Origin: Elmis aenea
Taxonomy: Eukaryota > Arthropoda > Insecta > Coleoptera > Elmidae
DNA length: 64,000 bases
Reading direction: 5' to 3'
NCBI GenBank assembly: GCA_947652605.1
Contig: OX393579.1
Location: 38,260,970 to 38,324,969 of the forward strand
Part shown: one piece after another, positions 34,256-46,034 of the stretch
Layout: each line of letters starts with the position of its first letter
Position numbering within the stretch: the first letter of the stretch is position 1
Position numbers and translations under genes: made by a program
The notes under the pieces: generated by a model
The model's input: the letters and a program-made list of their open reading frames with translations, nothing else
Told to the model about the DNA's origin: nothing
The model's database searches: none

Positions 34256-35289
34256 AAATAACTATTACTGATTTTTAATCTGACTCGTTAACTTGATCAC
34301 TAATAAAGAACCAGGTTAAAGGTTTGTCAAAGTTTTTATTTTATTGTTGAACTATACATTTAGTTTACGCTTTTAAAGCAACATAGGTATAAATTACAAT
34401 CTAGTAGTATCTATTTTGTAAACAAGTATTTCATGTCAGGTACTAGATATAATATTGCGTTTTACATGAAATCGGCAAACGCTCTGCCTATTTCATGAAT
34501 ACGACAAAAATTGTCTATTCGGCGTAACATATACCGCGTATTTTTGTACTTAACATACACGATGTATGTATGCCAGTTGACTTTCTTGCTAAGCAAATCA
34601 ATATACATGAGACAGCTGCATAAGTGGCATGTTTGTTGAGTGTACAGGAGTACAGGGTGCAATAAGCTACAATCTGATTTTAATCTCTAAACTTACAGTT
34701 TTAAGATGTTTTCCTTTGTGTTATCAGATTTATAGTGGCAGTTTTCTACATCGAATTCTAAAGATAGAGATTATGTATGTGCCCAAAATCGTTAATCGTT
34801 TTAAGGAACAATCTATTACGAGAAAAATTATCAAAAAACTTCTTTTTCTAAGCATAAAGAGCACAAAAAATAAAATATACGAATAAGGCTGTGCTGCTAC
34901 TTTCTTTGATGTTAATAGCGTGATTTTGCTAGAATGGGTACCCAATAACCCAATAGCCTCCAATAAAGAAAAACTATAGCTAAAACCTGAGGTAAAACCA
35001 ACCAGAAATGTGAATAAATGGCAAAATCTTACATCAAGGCTGTGCACCTGCTTAATGCTTTAATGTATTTGCTGACTTAGCTTCATGTGACTTTCATTTG
35101 CTTGTCCGAAACACAAAGTTGGGACTCGTTTTTGACAGGTTGAGAAAATAAAGAAAAGAAAGCGTTTTTAAGAAAGTAAATGAGAAACGCTTTTGAAGAT
35201 GCTTTTAAGGTATAAAAGTATAAAGTATCGCAATCATTGAAGCTAAAAACGGTACTTTGAAAATGGAAATTATATTGTAATTTGAAAGG
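34256..35289. other. AT-rich stretch with one solo CAGGGTG end
   Basis: TA|CAGGGTGCAATAAGC at 34653 looks like a left terminus, but its partner is not evident. Overlapping frames near 34629-35047 have no recognisable domain. Confidence 0.4.
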
Positions 35290-35600
35290 TTATGTGTAAT
35301 ATACCAATATTTGTGTCAGTAAAAAAAATGAACATCGCTATCTTATTTAAGACAAAAAAACATGCAAAAAATGTCTTTAAAGTTTTTCTCAATCTTTTCG
35401 TTTAAGCGAGATATTTAACATTTTTGAAAATTGCCATAAATGGGTTTTTGGCTATATTTCGAAAATTAAAAAAGATATCAAAAATCTGTTTACGGCAATG
35501 AATTCCTCTCGACAAAAAAATCAGACTACGTAATTATTTTTTTTCTATCTCTGATAATAAGCGAGATACCTTGTATGGGCATTGAAAATAGGCCACCCTG
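35290..35600. repeat. Single foldback arm ending GGCCACCCTG|TA
   Basis: The right terminus GGCCACCCTG is followed by TA. Inside it is the family word ATAATAAGCGAGATACC, and further in are AAGCGAGATATTTAACATTT and similar AT-rich text. No mirrored left arm is present. A similar solo arm lies at 49731-50157. Confidence 0.55.
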
Positions 35601-36510
35601 TACTTTGTTTCTGAACCCATATAGTAAAGTAAACATGTTTTAATATCAATTGTTTTGTGAGCTGTACGATAAAATTTTATTTTCTTCTTGGGAAAACGCG
35701 TTAAAAAATATACAAGTTTTACACTTAAAACAAATTTAGTTAACATGAGTTGCAAATGACAAATAATAAACGTTCAACTTATGAGTAAAGTTTTTTAAAC
35801 TCCTGTCCCTAGGTGACCCATCAGCGACTTTAAAAATTTTTAAGTTTCTCTTTTATCTTGTTCCTCCATTTTAGGTTACACCTGAGGGATGCACACGATA
35901 TATGTTTCCAGAATTAATATTTTTCCATCAAACCGGCGGTGAACAAAGCTTTGCCCGATGAAAAATTAACATTACATGAAGTGTTAATAATTCAAAATTT
36001 CATTTGATCCAGAAACGTGAATGTATTCTTTCGTAATTAATTGATTGATTTTATAAATAAAACTCCACGCGAGAGCACGATGAAAAAACGTCAGTAACAA
36101 TTAAAACAATTAATCCTCCTGTATTAGAGCTTTTCACATTCAGTTTCAATTTAGCATTTGAATTGCGTACAGTCCGTGATCAATTACGCACATCAACTGC
36201 AAATTAAATATTAAACCAGTCGTAATTTTGGAGGGTAAACCAAAATAATGCATTTGTGTAACATTTGTATTTTATTGCATTTTTTCTAAACAAAAAACTA
36301 ATTAAAATCTTTAAAAATTAATTTAATGATGTTTCTGTAAATTTTTAATCCTTGTAATTTTGACCAAATAAAATTAACACCAAATATTTTCTATTGTGAA
36401 CAATATACTTAACCTTCCGTCAGGCGATGTATCTGGTAGATACATTGCGTATTATGCGGTTTAAGATTATGATAACAATAATAAAAACGTACTTGACAAT
36501 GTAAATGAAA
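35601..36510. other. AT-rich stretch with one tiny hairpin
   Basis: No gene. At 36424-36446 the sequence ATGTATCTGGTAGATACAT forms a short perfect hairpin, recalling the GTAGATACAC words of the MITEs at 3.4 and 29.3 kb. It may be a remnant of one of those. Confidence 0.4.
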
Positions 36511-37056
36511 TACGGGGTGGTTAAAATTCGAGTTTAAGCATGGGGATCTCACTTATTATAATAGCTAGAGTATAGGTTTAAATTTGGCAAAACTGCTAAA
36601 GTTTGAGCTCAATAATAATCCGAAAAGAAATCGGAAATATCTCAAACGGTATCTGAGAAAATTAGGAAAAATCGGAAAATACGATTTTTGAAACTTCTTT
36701 GGAGTATGAAATATTTCAAATGTATTAACACTTTGCCGAAACAACTTTTTAAGCCGAATCGGATTGTGATCAAAAATTTTTCCTAGATCGGTTCGTTTTT
36801 GTTTTAGGACAACCAACTTTATTTTTTGTTATAGACGCAATATTAGCTATCTACTTAATCAAATAGCATTTATTTTTCTGAATTCATTGATTTATCACAC
36901 ATGGTATTTTACTTCTTCTTTCATTGTCAAATTTGAAAAAACGCGTTTTAAATAAAAACCACTACAAATCAGGTAGACCGGTCATTGTAGTTTATGTTGT
37001 TTTCATGAAAACCAATCAACTTTATTATTACTTATCACATTAATAAATTCGTAAAA

Positions 37057-37246
37057 ATGAACTTTAATAACGAAGAAAAACGCGATATGCTGCGAATTAT
37101 TCATTGAATAGGAATTTTATATTGTCAAGTCAACGATATACAGAAGTATATCCAGACACTTGCAAACATATTTTTGTACGTTGGACAGACCCTTGGGTAA
37201 ATATGGGGCTTTTGCCAAACTTAAAGAAAAATATATGGTAGATAAG
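37057..37246 (+). pseudogene. Transposase N-terminus (DUF4817-like), frameshifted
   Basis: From ATG at 37057 the frame gives MNFNNEEKRDMLRIIH and a stop. Further pieces continue in shifted frames: YCQVNDIQKYIQTL, then GKYGAFAKLKEKYMVDK. The order NEEKRDML, then a Y-rich helix, then G.YG.F.K...KY parallels the fragment at 20389-20604 and the helix-turn-helix start of insect Tc1/mariner-like transposases. Frameshifts and stops make it non-functional. It sits at the loop edge of the foldback. Confidence 0.68.
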
Positions 37247-37389
37247 TTTCAGATGAAAATAAAAAAACATTTTTATTACAAACATATCCGGAAAAACACT
37301 ATTTTTCTATGTTAAACAGAAACGAAATTTCTATAAAGCATGTATGTGATAAAGTATAACAAAACTTAAAATACCCGTATAAAAAATTC

Positions 37390-37426
37390 AGAGCATATCG
37401 CGTTTTTCTTCGTTATTAAAGTTCAT
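37390..37426 (-). pseudogene. Mirror copy of the transposase start codon region
   Basis: The minus strand from ATG at 37424-37426 reads MNFNNEEKRDML, the same residues as the plus-strand copy at 37057, then diverges where the palindrome arm ends. Its 12 codons are preserved only because they lie in the arm. It shows that both arms derive from the same (5') end of the parent transposon. Confidence 0.75.
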
Positions 37427-37995
37427 TTTTAAAAATTTCTTAATGTGACAAGTAATGGGCTTTGAAAACTTTTAGTTTGTTAATTGTTGATTGTTGATTG
37501 TTGTCATGGAAACAACATAAACTACAATGACCGGCCTACGTGATTTATAATGGTTGTTGTCCAAAACGTATTTTTTAAATTTGACAATGAATGTAGAAGT
37601 AAAATACCATATGTGATACATCAATGAATTCAGAAAAAATAATTCTATTTGATTATGTAGATAGTAAATATTGCGTCCATAAGAAAAAATAAAGTTGGTT
37701 GTCATAAAACAAACACGAATCGATCTAGGGAAAATTTGTGACAACCATCCGATTCGGCTTAAAATGTTGCTTGGGCAAAGTTTTAACACATTTAAAATAT
37801 TTCATACTGCAAAGGAGTTATATACGATTTTCAAAAATCGTATTTTCCGGTTTTTCCTAGTTTTCTCGGATACCGTCTGAGATATTTCCAATTTCTCTTC
37901 GGATTATTAATGGGCACAACATTTGGCAACTTACACTCTAGCTATTATAATAAGCGAGATCCCCATGCTTAAACTCGAATTTCAATCAACCTGTA

Positions 37996-38329
37996 GTTTT
38001 GGATGTTTTTAAGGAGTTATATTTTAATAATCTTTTTGAAACTCCAACATAACTTGAAACACTAACGATATCAGTCAAATAAAAATCATTTTATGAAAAA
38101 AAAAAATATTTAGAAATTGGTAGTTATTCACATTAATCAGCTTTATAACTATTAATTTCACCATCGACGCAGATTTTGCAGACCGTAAATGCTCTGAGCA
38201 AAAATAATCAATATAAAGTAGGAAAGCATAGATCTGCTATAAATTTTATTCATAAAGCAGGAGATCCGTAAGCAATGACAGTCAAAACTATTCTGAAAAT
38301 CAATTAAGGTATATAGTGAGATTAGCTGG
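37996..38329. other. AT-rich stretch, no gene seen
   Basis: Nothing recognisable. Confidence 0.45.
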
Positions 38330-38338
38330 ACGCTCAAG

Positions 38339-38560
38339 TTTTTTTTTTTTTTTTTTTTAATTGAGAGTTTAGGGACGCTTCGACAACTGATGAAAGGGTG
38401 GGTAAGATAAGGGTAGGTGGAAATACTGTCACAGCATTTGCCTATAGTAGGTACGGGAAACCACCTGAAACCCCTACGATGACAGACGGCCGCGGGATTC
38501 GAACCTACGCCTCCCGATTTTACTCGCTAGGTTGCATACCAACCAGCCACCGAGCTCGGT
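38339..38560 (-). mobile_element. tRNA-derived SINE, full-length, with target duplication
   Basis: On the minus strand the element starts ACCGAGCTCGGTGGCTGG and has an A-box-like TGGCTGGTTGGTA (plus 38537-38549) and a B box GGTTCGAATCC (plus 38495-38505), the internal RNA polymerase III promoter of a tRNA-derived head. About 140 bases of body follow, then a poly(A) tail seen as 20 T on the plus strand (38339-38358). It is flanked by ACGCTCAAG at 38330-38338 and 38561-38569. The long uninterrupted tail and perfect duplication suggest a recent insertion. The partner LINE cannot be named. Confidence 0.9.
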
Positions 38561-38569
38561 ACGCTCAAG

Positions 38570-39919
38570 TTTTGACACAAAAGCTAATGATCTACTTTAA
38601 AATGCAACCTATCTCACACACACTTTGCGTCTGACAAAGGGTTAAGTCATGTTATTTGAGTAGTAACCTAACGTACAAAATCATTTTTCGCAGTTTTTGC
38701 CCCCATCGTAATTTTGTACATGAATTTAAAAACTCAACAGGTTTCAATAGTGAATCTTTCTTAATTAACAATGGTAATTTTGGCGAAAATTTTCTCTTGT
38801 AAATTTAATTTTGGCAATTTAATCTTTAATATTCTTGCATTTAACATTTCTACACTTTGTGTTCGCAATGAATTTTATCTTTAAAATCGTCGTAGTCACA
38901 AAAATTACCAAACAACTTATTAATTTAATAGAAATATGCAAATCGTAAATCAATTATGTTTTTTTCGAAATATTTCTTCTCAAAGTGCAGAAAAGACTTC
39001 CTTCGGCCTTTTCATCATTTGCAGTCTTATTTTAATTTAGCTATTAGTATTGCATTTAGACAAGAAAAACTTAAAAAATACATAAGTGATTTTCAATATT
39101 TCAATTAACTTTATTTATAATAATAAAAAAGTCGCCAAAACAATTATTTTTTATCAACTTATTAATATACTTAATACTAACCTAATAATAAGTTAATTTA
39201 ATAAGTAAAGTTTAGGCAAGATTATAAATACCTATTAACAAGCACTTAAAGCTACAAAACTTATTCCATTTAACAAACTTCTTAGCTTTCATAATAACAA
39301 AGATAACCACCTTTCAACATGCATATTAAGACAAATTGTACAGATTTTTTTAAAAATTTCCATTCAGCAAATTGTTCCTGCCATAAATTGTGGTTCCCTT
39401 AACGTACCGCATAACAAGGGTATAATTTGCTTAATTAAAAGTATCAACTCTTGGCTGAAATTCCAAACGTACAACATTCATTTGTTACAAATGTAATTCC
39501 AAGGTGTGTCGCGTTTGTATCTAACTCGGAGAGTTCTTCGTTCCGGCGATGCATGAGAAATGAAGTTATGAAACAGAAAACCATTGAAAGTTTAAATTAG
39601 CGTCTGAAATAATATACTTCTGGAGCGCGCAGGGAGAAAATTTACTTTTACACTTTTTCACAAGTCAATTAGTAGAGAAAACAATGATTTAAAATTGAAT
39701 TTCGTCTTAATTTGTGAGTTATAAATGTTGCGATGAACAAGTGTTTGAATTAATTAATTTTACATTGTTGCATGGGGTTTAATACTTGGGTAAAAGTTAT
39801 ACCGGCGTTTCGCTAATTGGGTTCCTCGGAACCCAGAGATTCCGCCAAGTAATAGATGGGGCTCCGTCAGAAAATGGTAAAAAATTATTAAACAACCACT
39901 TAATAAGTTAAAAGTAATA
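38570..39919. other. AT-rich stretch with a possible hAT MITE scrap
   Basis: No gene is seen. Around 39805-39870, GGCGTTTCGCTAATTGGG followed by TTCCTCGGAACCC resembles the end sequence of the hAT MITE at 31462-31941, but no partner end or duplication was found. Confidence 0.4.
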
Positions 39920-39921
39920 TA

Positions 39922-40694
39922 CAGCGTAATTCAAAAAGTCTGCAACAAATAGGAAATTTTTTTATTATTGATTTCTCGGAAAATTTAATTCTTGATAAAA
40001 GTTGGTGCATAGTCTAAAACTAATTTTTAGATGAAAAACAGTTAGATAAAAAGTCATAGGACACTAGATTTTAGCGATTTTTGAAATATTCGCAAGCGTA
40101 TTTTAAGAGATACAAAAAAAAATTATAAGAAAAGTTATTTAGAATCCAAAAATAAGGCTAAATTTCAATTTTGACGGTCAAATTCCTATTTTTAGTTTTT
40201 AAGATATTTCAACATTCAGAAAGTCTGCAACAAATGGAAAAATTTTTATTATCGATTTTTCAGAAAACTTCATGTAGGTACGTTAGTAGATGTTTGAATT
40301 GAAAATTCTTAATGTAATTTAAAATTGATATAATAGGCCTAAAGCAAAAATAAAACTAAATTAAAATAGTGGGCCTTTGTTGCAGACTTTTTGTTCGTTA
40401 TTATTTCTTAAAAAATAAAAATTTAAATTTGACCGACGAATCTAGCCTCATTTTTGGATTCTAAATCACTTTTTCCTATAAATTTTGTTTTGTATCTCAT
40501 TAAATAAGGGCATTTTACCCTTACGAATATTTCAAAAATCGCTAAAATCTAGTGTTGTATAACTTTTTATTGAACTTTTTTTCATTTTAAAATTAGTTTT
40601 AGACCATGCACCAGCTTTTATCAAAAATAAAATTTACTGATAAATCAATAATAAAAAAAATTTCTATTTGTTGTAGACTTTTTTAACGACGCTG
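39922..40694. mobile_element. Foldback element, CAGCGTAATTC / GTCTGCAACAA family
   Basis: TA|CAGCGTAATTCAAAAAGTC and the right end GACTTTTTTAACGACGCTG|TA are inverted, and the arms continue through TGCAACAAATAG. The internal blocks AGTCTGCAACAAATGG (near 40222) and TTGTTGCAGACTTTTT (near 40377) repeat the end sequence inside the element. It is an intact relative of 4770-6063. It ends exactly at the TA where the next foldback begins. Confidence 0.8.
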
Positions 40695-40696
40695 TA

Positions 40697-41329
40697 CAGG
40701 GTGGTCCAAATTCGATGGGATTACATGGGTATCTCGCTTAATAGTCAAGATAAAGAAACGGTTAAATTACCAAAAATGTGCAGTTTTTTTGGATAAACTC
40801 GGAACCGTTTTCAAAAATATTCTATCATTTCCGGTTTTTAAGTTATTAAAGAAAAACTGTTTTTTTGTTATATTTATAATCTGTCATATCTCCCTTATTG
40901 TTTTAAATATCGAAAAAGTTTATGGATACTATTTTTAGATATTTTTAGGTAGATTTTGATAGTATTAAAAAAAATTTTACTTTCGCCGTTAAAAAGTTAT
41001 GATACAAACTCACCTTTTTTTAAATGGAAGCTTTAGTTGCGTATGACCTATTTAAATTCGTTATTTCTTTCCCTTTCCAAATATATACGGTTTGATGTAT
41101 TTATTTTCAATAATACGCAATTTACAAAGGTTTTTTTTAAATTTTTTAAAAATGACACAAAAAGTAGGCTATAAAACCAAAAAAAAAAATGAGAAAAACC
41201 GAAAATGATGGAATATTTTTGAAAACGATTTTCTCAAAAAAACTGCACCTTTTTGGTAATTTAACCGTTTCTCCATCTTAAATATTAAGCGACATACCTA
41301 TGTAATCCCATCGAATTTGGACCACCCTG
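40697..41329. mobile_element. 633-bp foldback element, CAGGGTGGTCCAAATTC ends
   Basis: TA|CAGGGTGGTCCAAATTCG mirrors CGAATTTGGACCACCCTG|TA. The mirrored arms include CATGGGTATCTCGCTTAATA and TTAAATTACCAAAAA-type text, with the centre near 41013. The copy at 1231-2287 belongs to the same family. The left TA is shared with the right end of 39922-40694. It is non-coding. Confidence 0.88.
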
Positions 41330-41331
41330 TA

Positions 41332-43102
41332 CAGTAAAGCGATTTCGTTACTTATGCTTTTATTAAGAGTCATTTACCATAAGACACTAAAAACGGAACG
41401 AAATAAGTGCGGAAGCATACACAAGAAATATCTGTGATATTTAAAAAGGTTTTTCTAATTTTGCACTTTTTATTTAAAAATTAGAATCCGTTTAATAGGA
41501 TCGTTAATAAACAAATTTGTCATAATTTCTTGAAACATATTTTTAAACACATATTAATCGAGATATGCACTGGAACAAAATGTCGCAATTTATATTGGAT
41601 GTCTTTAAATAAACGTTTTGCTGGCCACAAAAATTTAACGTTCTAATATACCTATCACGACTAAAAATTATGTTAAGCGTCTACGTTGCTAAATTTATGA
41701 AAATATCTTCTCAGTTTATTCGAGTTTAATCCACATTCTAAATTTTGGTTTTACAAATCCCATGTTAACTAACTTAATGTAGCTGTCATGACAACTTAAA
41801 TAATTTCTCCTTAATATCACTCTAAAAATTCTTTATATCACATATTTTTTAATTTTTATAAAGATAAACGTCTTATTCCAAGCACTAAAGTTATATTTAA
41901 AGCACTCTTATCGGCGATTTCGCAAATTTAAATAGTTATTATCGTTCCAATAAAGATTATGATTTACGCATGTCAAAAAAATTTCCAAAGTAAAATTATG
42001 TTACTGTTTGTTTCTAACGATATTACTCAGGTTGCTCTTTTCTTGTTTGTTTTATTGCTACGTCGATGCTAATCAAATTCAGGGCACAAATTTAATCTTA
42101 TAAGTGAGATAAATTGTCCTCTTAAATTATAAATGTACCCACTATTCTCTAAATGCCACTTCAGTTAAAACGAACAATGAAATATTTTAGTTTCCTCAGG
42201 GAAACGCACTCCCAAAAGACTTACACTCAAAAGTAATTTAATTTAAAATATGTGCATAACATTTTTTATCGTAAAGTTTTTAAGTTATAGGTATTTTGGA
42301 CGCAGGAATATAACCATAAACTATTCACGAAGTTTTCAGCCTTAAAAGCGGTTCCTATCTTGAAGGTGAAAGTAACTGCCATTATCAAACTGGCGTATTC
42401 AAGCAAAACTAATTTAGGAAATGTTTTATTATTATACACATATTATGTAGCTTGCATCAGATTTACACAGCAGCAAAGGATGTGCTTAAAAAAATATAAG
42501 TATATTTTGCCAAATATTTTGTAAGAATAAAATGTGAACGAAATCGCTAGCAAATATTTTGTGTTAGTTAAGAAGACATGGGCGCAACTAGAGGGTGTGC
42601 TAGGGTGCATATAGAATGTAGTGTGAAAAATAAATAAATTTGTTGTAAAAAGATCAAAAATTCGTGATTTTTTAAATTTAAATCAATGATTTTTGAATTT
42701 ATTACTAAAATTAAATTTTGGCCACGCTGCCAATCAGTATCAGATAGTTTTAAACAATATTTTCTTAGTTGCATGAGTATAAAAGTCACAGGTTTAACCT
42801 CATCCGTTTTTATACCATCGAAGAATGTTTTTCATGGTAACTTAATCGTTCAAGTTTATTACAGCTTTCGAGCGTTTTTATTAATTTTTTTATTTAAAGT
42901 TTAATAACAGTTAGTTGTGAAAGTTTATTGTTGTAGAAAATTATATTATAGCTACATCAAATCGTAGATCAGATGGCAATTTATAATTAAAAATCGATTA
43001 TCATAAGTACGTCATAGCAAACAATAAGTTAAATCTTATAGACTTATAGCATTAAAAAACTTAATTATTTTCAAGATCCTAGCAACAGGTATTGTTCAAA
43101 TA
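41332..43102. other. AT-rich stretch, no gene seen
   Basis: No coding feature. Around 42640-42710 there is an AAATTTAAATC-like patch that might be a scrap of the TTTAAATC repeat, but it is too short to call. Confidence 0.45.
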
Positions 43103-43104
43103 TA

Positions 43105-44251
43105 CAGGGTGTGTATAAATTGGCGGAAGCGCTACACGTGACGATGTTCTTCGTAAAATTCTAAGTCGAAAATCTTGACACAAAAATGTTGTACCATGCT
43201 TCCTATGGCCTCAGGAACCATTTAAAGAAAAAAAAAATTGGCAACATTGCATACATTGATTTGCGTTTGGACATTTTTTTATCAGCAATTTTTACTTAGG
43301 TATTTACAATTTTTGTTCGAACTAAAAGACTTCAGTTCGTAAAGATAGCTGCAAACTTTTGGGTATCGTAAAACACAAACTAGAAATAATTACGAGAAAA
43401 ACAGAGATGACAGCCAATGACAATGTTGCCATATGTATTATTTTCATTCAAATCAGTGATTTACATATTTTGAACACCAATTTTTGAAAGGAAGAACACA
43501 ATATCTAGGAAAAAATACTATTCGAAATTTATTTTTATTCCAAATTGCAGCTTTTTCATTTGCAATTATTAAATAATAAGATGATTTACCCGGCGTTGCA
43601 CAAGCGATTACAATTTTAATTACTGTTTTAACTTGAATAAGCCCAATACTTCCAAATCATACACAAATGACATACTCTGATCAATCATCTTTTCATTTTC
43701 TTATAATTCATTAAAAAATAACTATTTATTGCTTAAAAATTGAATAATAACTCAAATTTATTTTCTTTCGTCTTGTTTCAATTAAAAATGTACTAATAAA
43801 AATAATACTTCATGTACATTTATTACTAATCGTATACAAAACAATCTTTACTTGAAAAATACACCGCGCCGTATCGTGTTTTGACCAGGTGTTTGCCGAC
43901 GTAAGATCGAATCCCGTCCAAGTATTTTTTTTTTTAAATTGGTAATATGTGCTTGTACTTAAAGTTTGGCGTTAGATCTGCAAGGTCCTAAATAGTAACT
44001 GTGCAAAATTTGGTCCCGATCGGTCAACGGACCTAGGATTCTATAGCGAACAAACAAACAAACAAACAAACACACAAACAAGCTCTTTTATATATATAGA
44101 TAACGCTTATTAAAGGACTAAATGTCAAAACTTTGAGGACCTCTTGCAGACAGCAAGCATGGTACAACATTTTCGTATTCAGATTTTCGACTTGGAATTT
44201 TACGAAGAATATCGCCATGTGTAGCGCTTCCGCCAATTTTTACACACCCTG
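43105..44251. mobile_element. Foldback element, CAGGGTGTGTATAAATTGG ends, split by a retro-insertion
   Basis: TA|CAGGGTGTGTATAAATTGG mirrors CCAATTTTTACACACCCTG|TA. The arms continue for about 120 bp through CGGAAGCGCTACACGTG, a run around TTCGTAAAATTC, and GTACCATGCTT. The centre between them is not mirrored and contains a later insertion with a CAAA-repeat tail (about 43580-44102). No transposase piece is seen. Confidence 0.8.
43580..44102 (+). mobile_element. Probable SINE/LINE-tail insertion with (CAAA)n
   Basis: It begins near TTTACCCGGCGTTGCAC. In the middle a run containing AAGATCGAATCCCGTCC resembles a polymerase III B box. It ends with TTTGGTCCCGATCGGTCAAC, then GGATTCTATAGCGAACAAAC, four more CAAA-type units, and a TATATATAGAT tail. 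The CCCGGCGTTGC start and the GATCGGTC...GAACAAACAAAC tail are typical of insect RTE-type LINEs and their SINEs. The boundaries are estimates and no clean duplication was found. Confidence 0.5.
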
Positions 44252-44253
44252 TA

Positions 44254-45199
44254 TAAGAAAATATATTTAAAAACAACGGTTCAATCTAATATCTACAAAC
44301 TTAGCGAAATACAATCGAATTGTATTCGCCTTAAGCGATATACTCGTCGAAAAACCCAATCACATGTTTTTCTCCTAAAAATTGCTCTTTGTTGTTTGTT
44401 TTTGATGGATACATTTCTTACAACATGTATTATTTATGGAAAACCTACGTTAACATTACTGCGCTTAAAAAGCATTGCCTCGAGTGGATGCAAAATGAAA
44501 CGAGCAAACTTAAACTTTACAAAACCATCAAGTTGTGTATCTATTTTTTAAAAGCAACATCGTAACAAGTAAAAACTATATAAGCTCTTAAAGTGCTTTC
44601 AAGTCTTATCTAAACGCCGTCTTCTCTTATAAAACATAAATGAATACGCTCGTTTGCATATAAGGCAATATTAAAAAAGCAATATGGCGTTGTTGAAACT
44701 GTCTTGCAAACTAAATTAATTTTTACTTTTGTTCTTTTGCGTCTTTGCACCACAGGAACAATAAATGACAAAGCACATACCTTCCAGTGCACTTTATAAA
44801 CAGAATTAAACCGTAATATAATACACAGTTCTAGAATAAAACAGTTGCTGAAACTTGATTATAAGACAACAAAATTATAGAATAGCAACTTCCAACTCAC
44901 TTCGTATAATTATTTGACTAAAATTACATGAACGTAGGAGTACGATTTACATGTTACAACATTTCACGCAAACCTAATTCCGATTATAAGAAAATAATTG
45001 TTGTTCAATTACGGTTAAATCATCAAAAAATTACTTATAATAAAGATAAATTTATTACTGAATTCAGATTTTATTTTGAAAAAAGCATAATTAAAATTTG
45101 TAAGAAGCAAAAAATCTAAATTTGCGAGTTTTTAATTAACTATTTTTTAGGGCTTTCAAAATTAAAATCCGAATTTTTGTGCTTTGCAAAAATTTGATA
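44254..45199. other. AT-rich stretch, no gene seen
   Basis: Short AT-rich frames only; none has recognisable features. Confidence 0.45.
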
Positions 45200-45201
45200 T
45201 A

Positions 45202-45958
45202 CCGGGTGATTCAGTTTGACTGTCGCACCCCTATACATTTTTAATTATTGAAAATAACAAATAACAAATTCTCTATTAAGTGATGTGCATTTGTTATCAG
45301 TTCAAAGTTTATTCAAATCATAACAAACAGTATATTTAACATAACAAACGATCAAACCTTAAAAATTATACTAAAATAGAAATGTATTAAAAATTAATTT
45401 TTAATAAAAATAAAAACAAATAATAAACGTCGACATAAAAAATTAGAATTTAATGTATTTACATTCCAAACACAGTTGTTCTCTAGTCGTAACAGCTTGA
45501 TTAAAATTAAAGTCTAATTTTTTTAAGTCAACGTTTATTATTTTTTTAAATGTTTATTAAAAATTAATTTTTATTACATTGCCATTTATAGTTACCGTAT
45601 AATTTTTAAGATTTGATCGTTTTTTGTTTTGTTTAATAGACTGTTTGCTATGATTTGAATAAACTTTAAACTGATTTTTCTTGAAAAATGTCTTATGTAA
45701 GAATACTTTTTGAATACATGGTCAGATTCAGAATTAATCCTCTATCCGAATCAACAAAAAATGTACCTATATTATGTAATTACAAAAAAAAAAAAAACAG
45801 TTGCCTATCGTGGATTTGACATACGTCATCGCAGAGATAACAAATGCACATTATTTAATAGAGAATTTGTCGCCGTTTCCAAAAATATAAGGTTTGTTGG
45901 GGTTATTTTCAATAATTAAAAAGTTATAGGGGTGCGACAGTCAAACTGAATCACCCGG
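45202..45958. mobile_element. 757-bp foldback element, CCGGGTGATTCAG ends
   Basis: TA|CCGGGTGATTCAGTTTGAC mirrors GTCAAACTGAATCACCCGG|TA, followed inward by TGTCGCACCCCTATA and its mirror. The arms match almost fully (for example CAAATTCTCTATTAA / TTAATAGAGAATTTG), with the centre near 45500. One extra segment, about 45675-45835, is present only in the right half. It is non-coding; the 69-codon frame within that segment has no recognisable features. Confidence 0.85.
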
Positions 45959-46034
45959 TATACAATAAACTGGTGGTATGAATTTATTCATAGCACTCTC
46001 AGTTACGACAATATAACAGTCAACTTTTGATTGT

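Larger units (their letters stand above)
36513..37993. mobile_element. 1.5-kb foldback carrying mirrored transposase 5' ends
   Basis: TA|CGGGGTGGTTAAAATTCG on the left mirrors CGAATTTCAATCAACCTG|TA on the right. The family words AGTTTAAGCATGGGGATCTC and CTTATTATAATAGCTAGAG lie just inside, as in 22962-24455. The arms of about 520 bp run to near 37090 and 37390, and each includes the start of a transposase frame, pointing toward each other. The loop of about 300 bp continues the left copy only. So the arms correspond to the 5' side of the parent transposon. Confidence 0.88.

Noticed and set aside
38480..38560. Possible minus-strand tRNA gene
   Set aside because: The A and B boxes belong to a SINE with a poly(A) tail and target duplication; the stems do not fold as a functional tRNA.
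43895..43922. Possible tRNA gene suggested by GATCGAATCCCGTCC
   Set aside because: No acceptor stem or anticodon arm can be folded around it; better explained as the B-box region of a SINE-like insertion.
45790..45803. Poly(A) run as a possible retrotransposon tail
   Set aside because: No body, promoter box or target duplication accompanies it.
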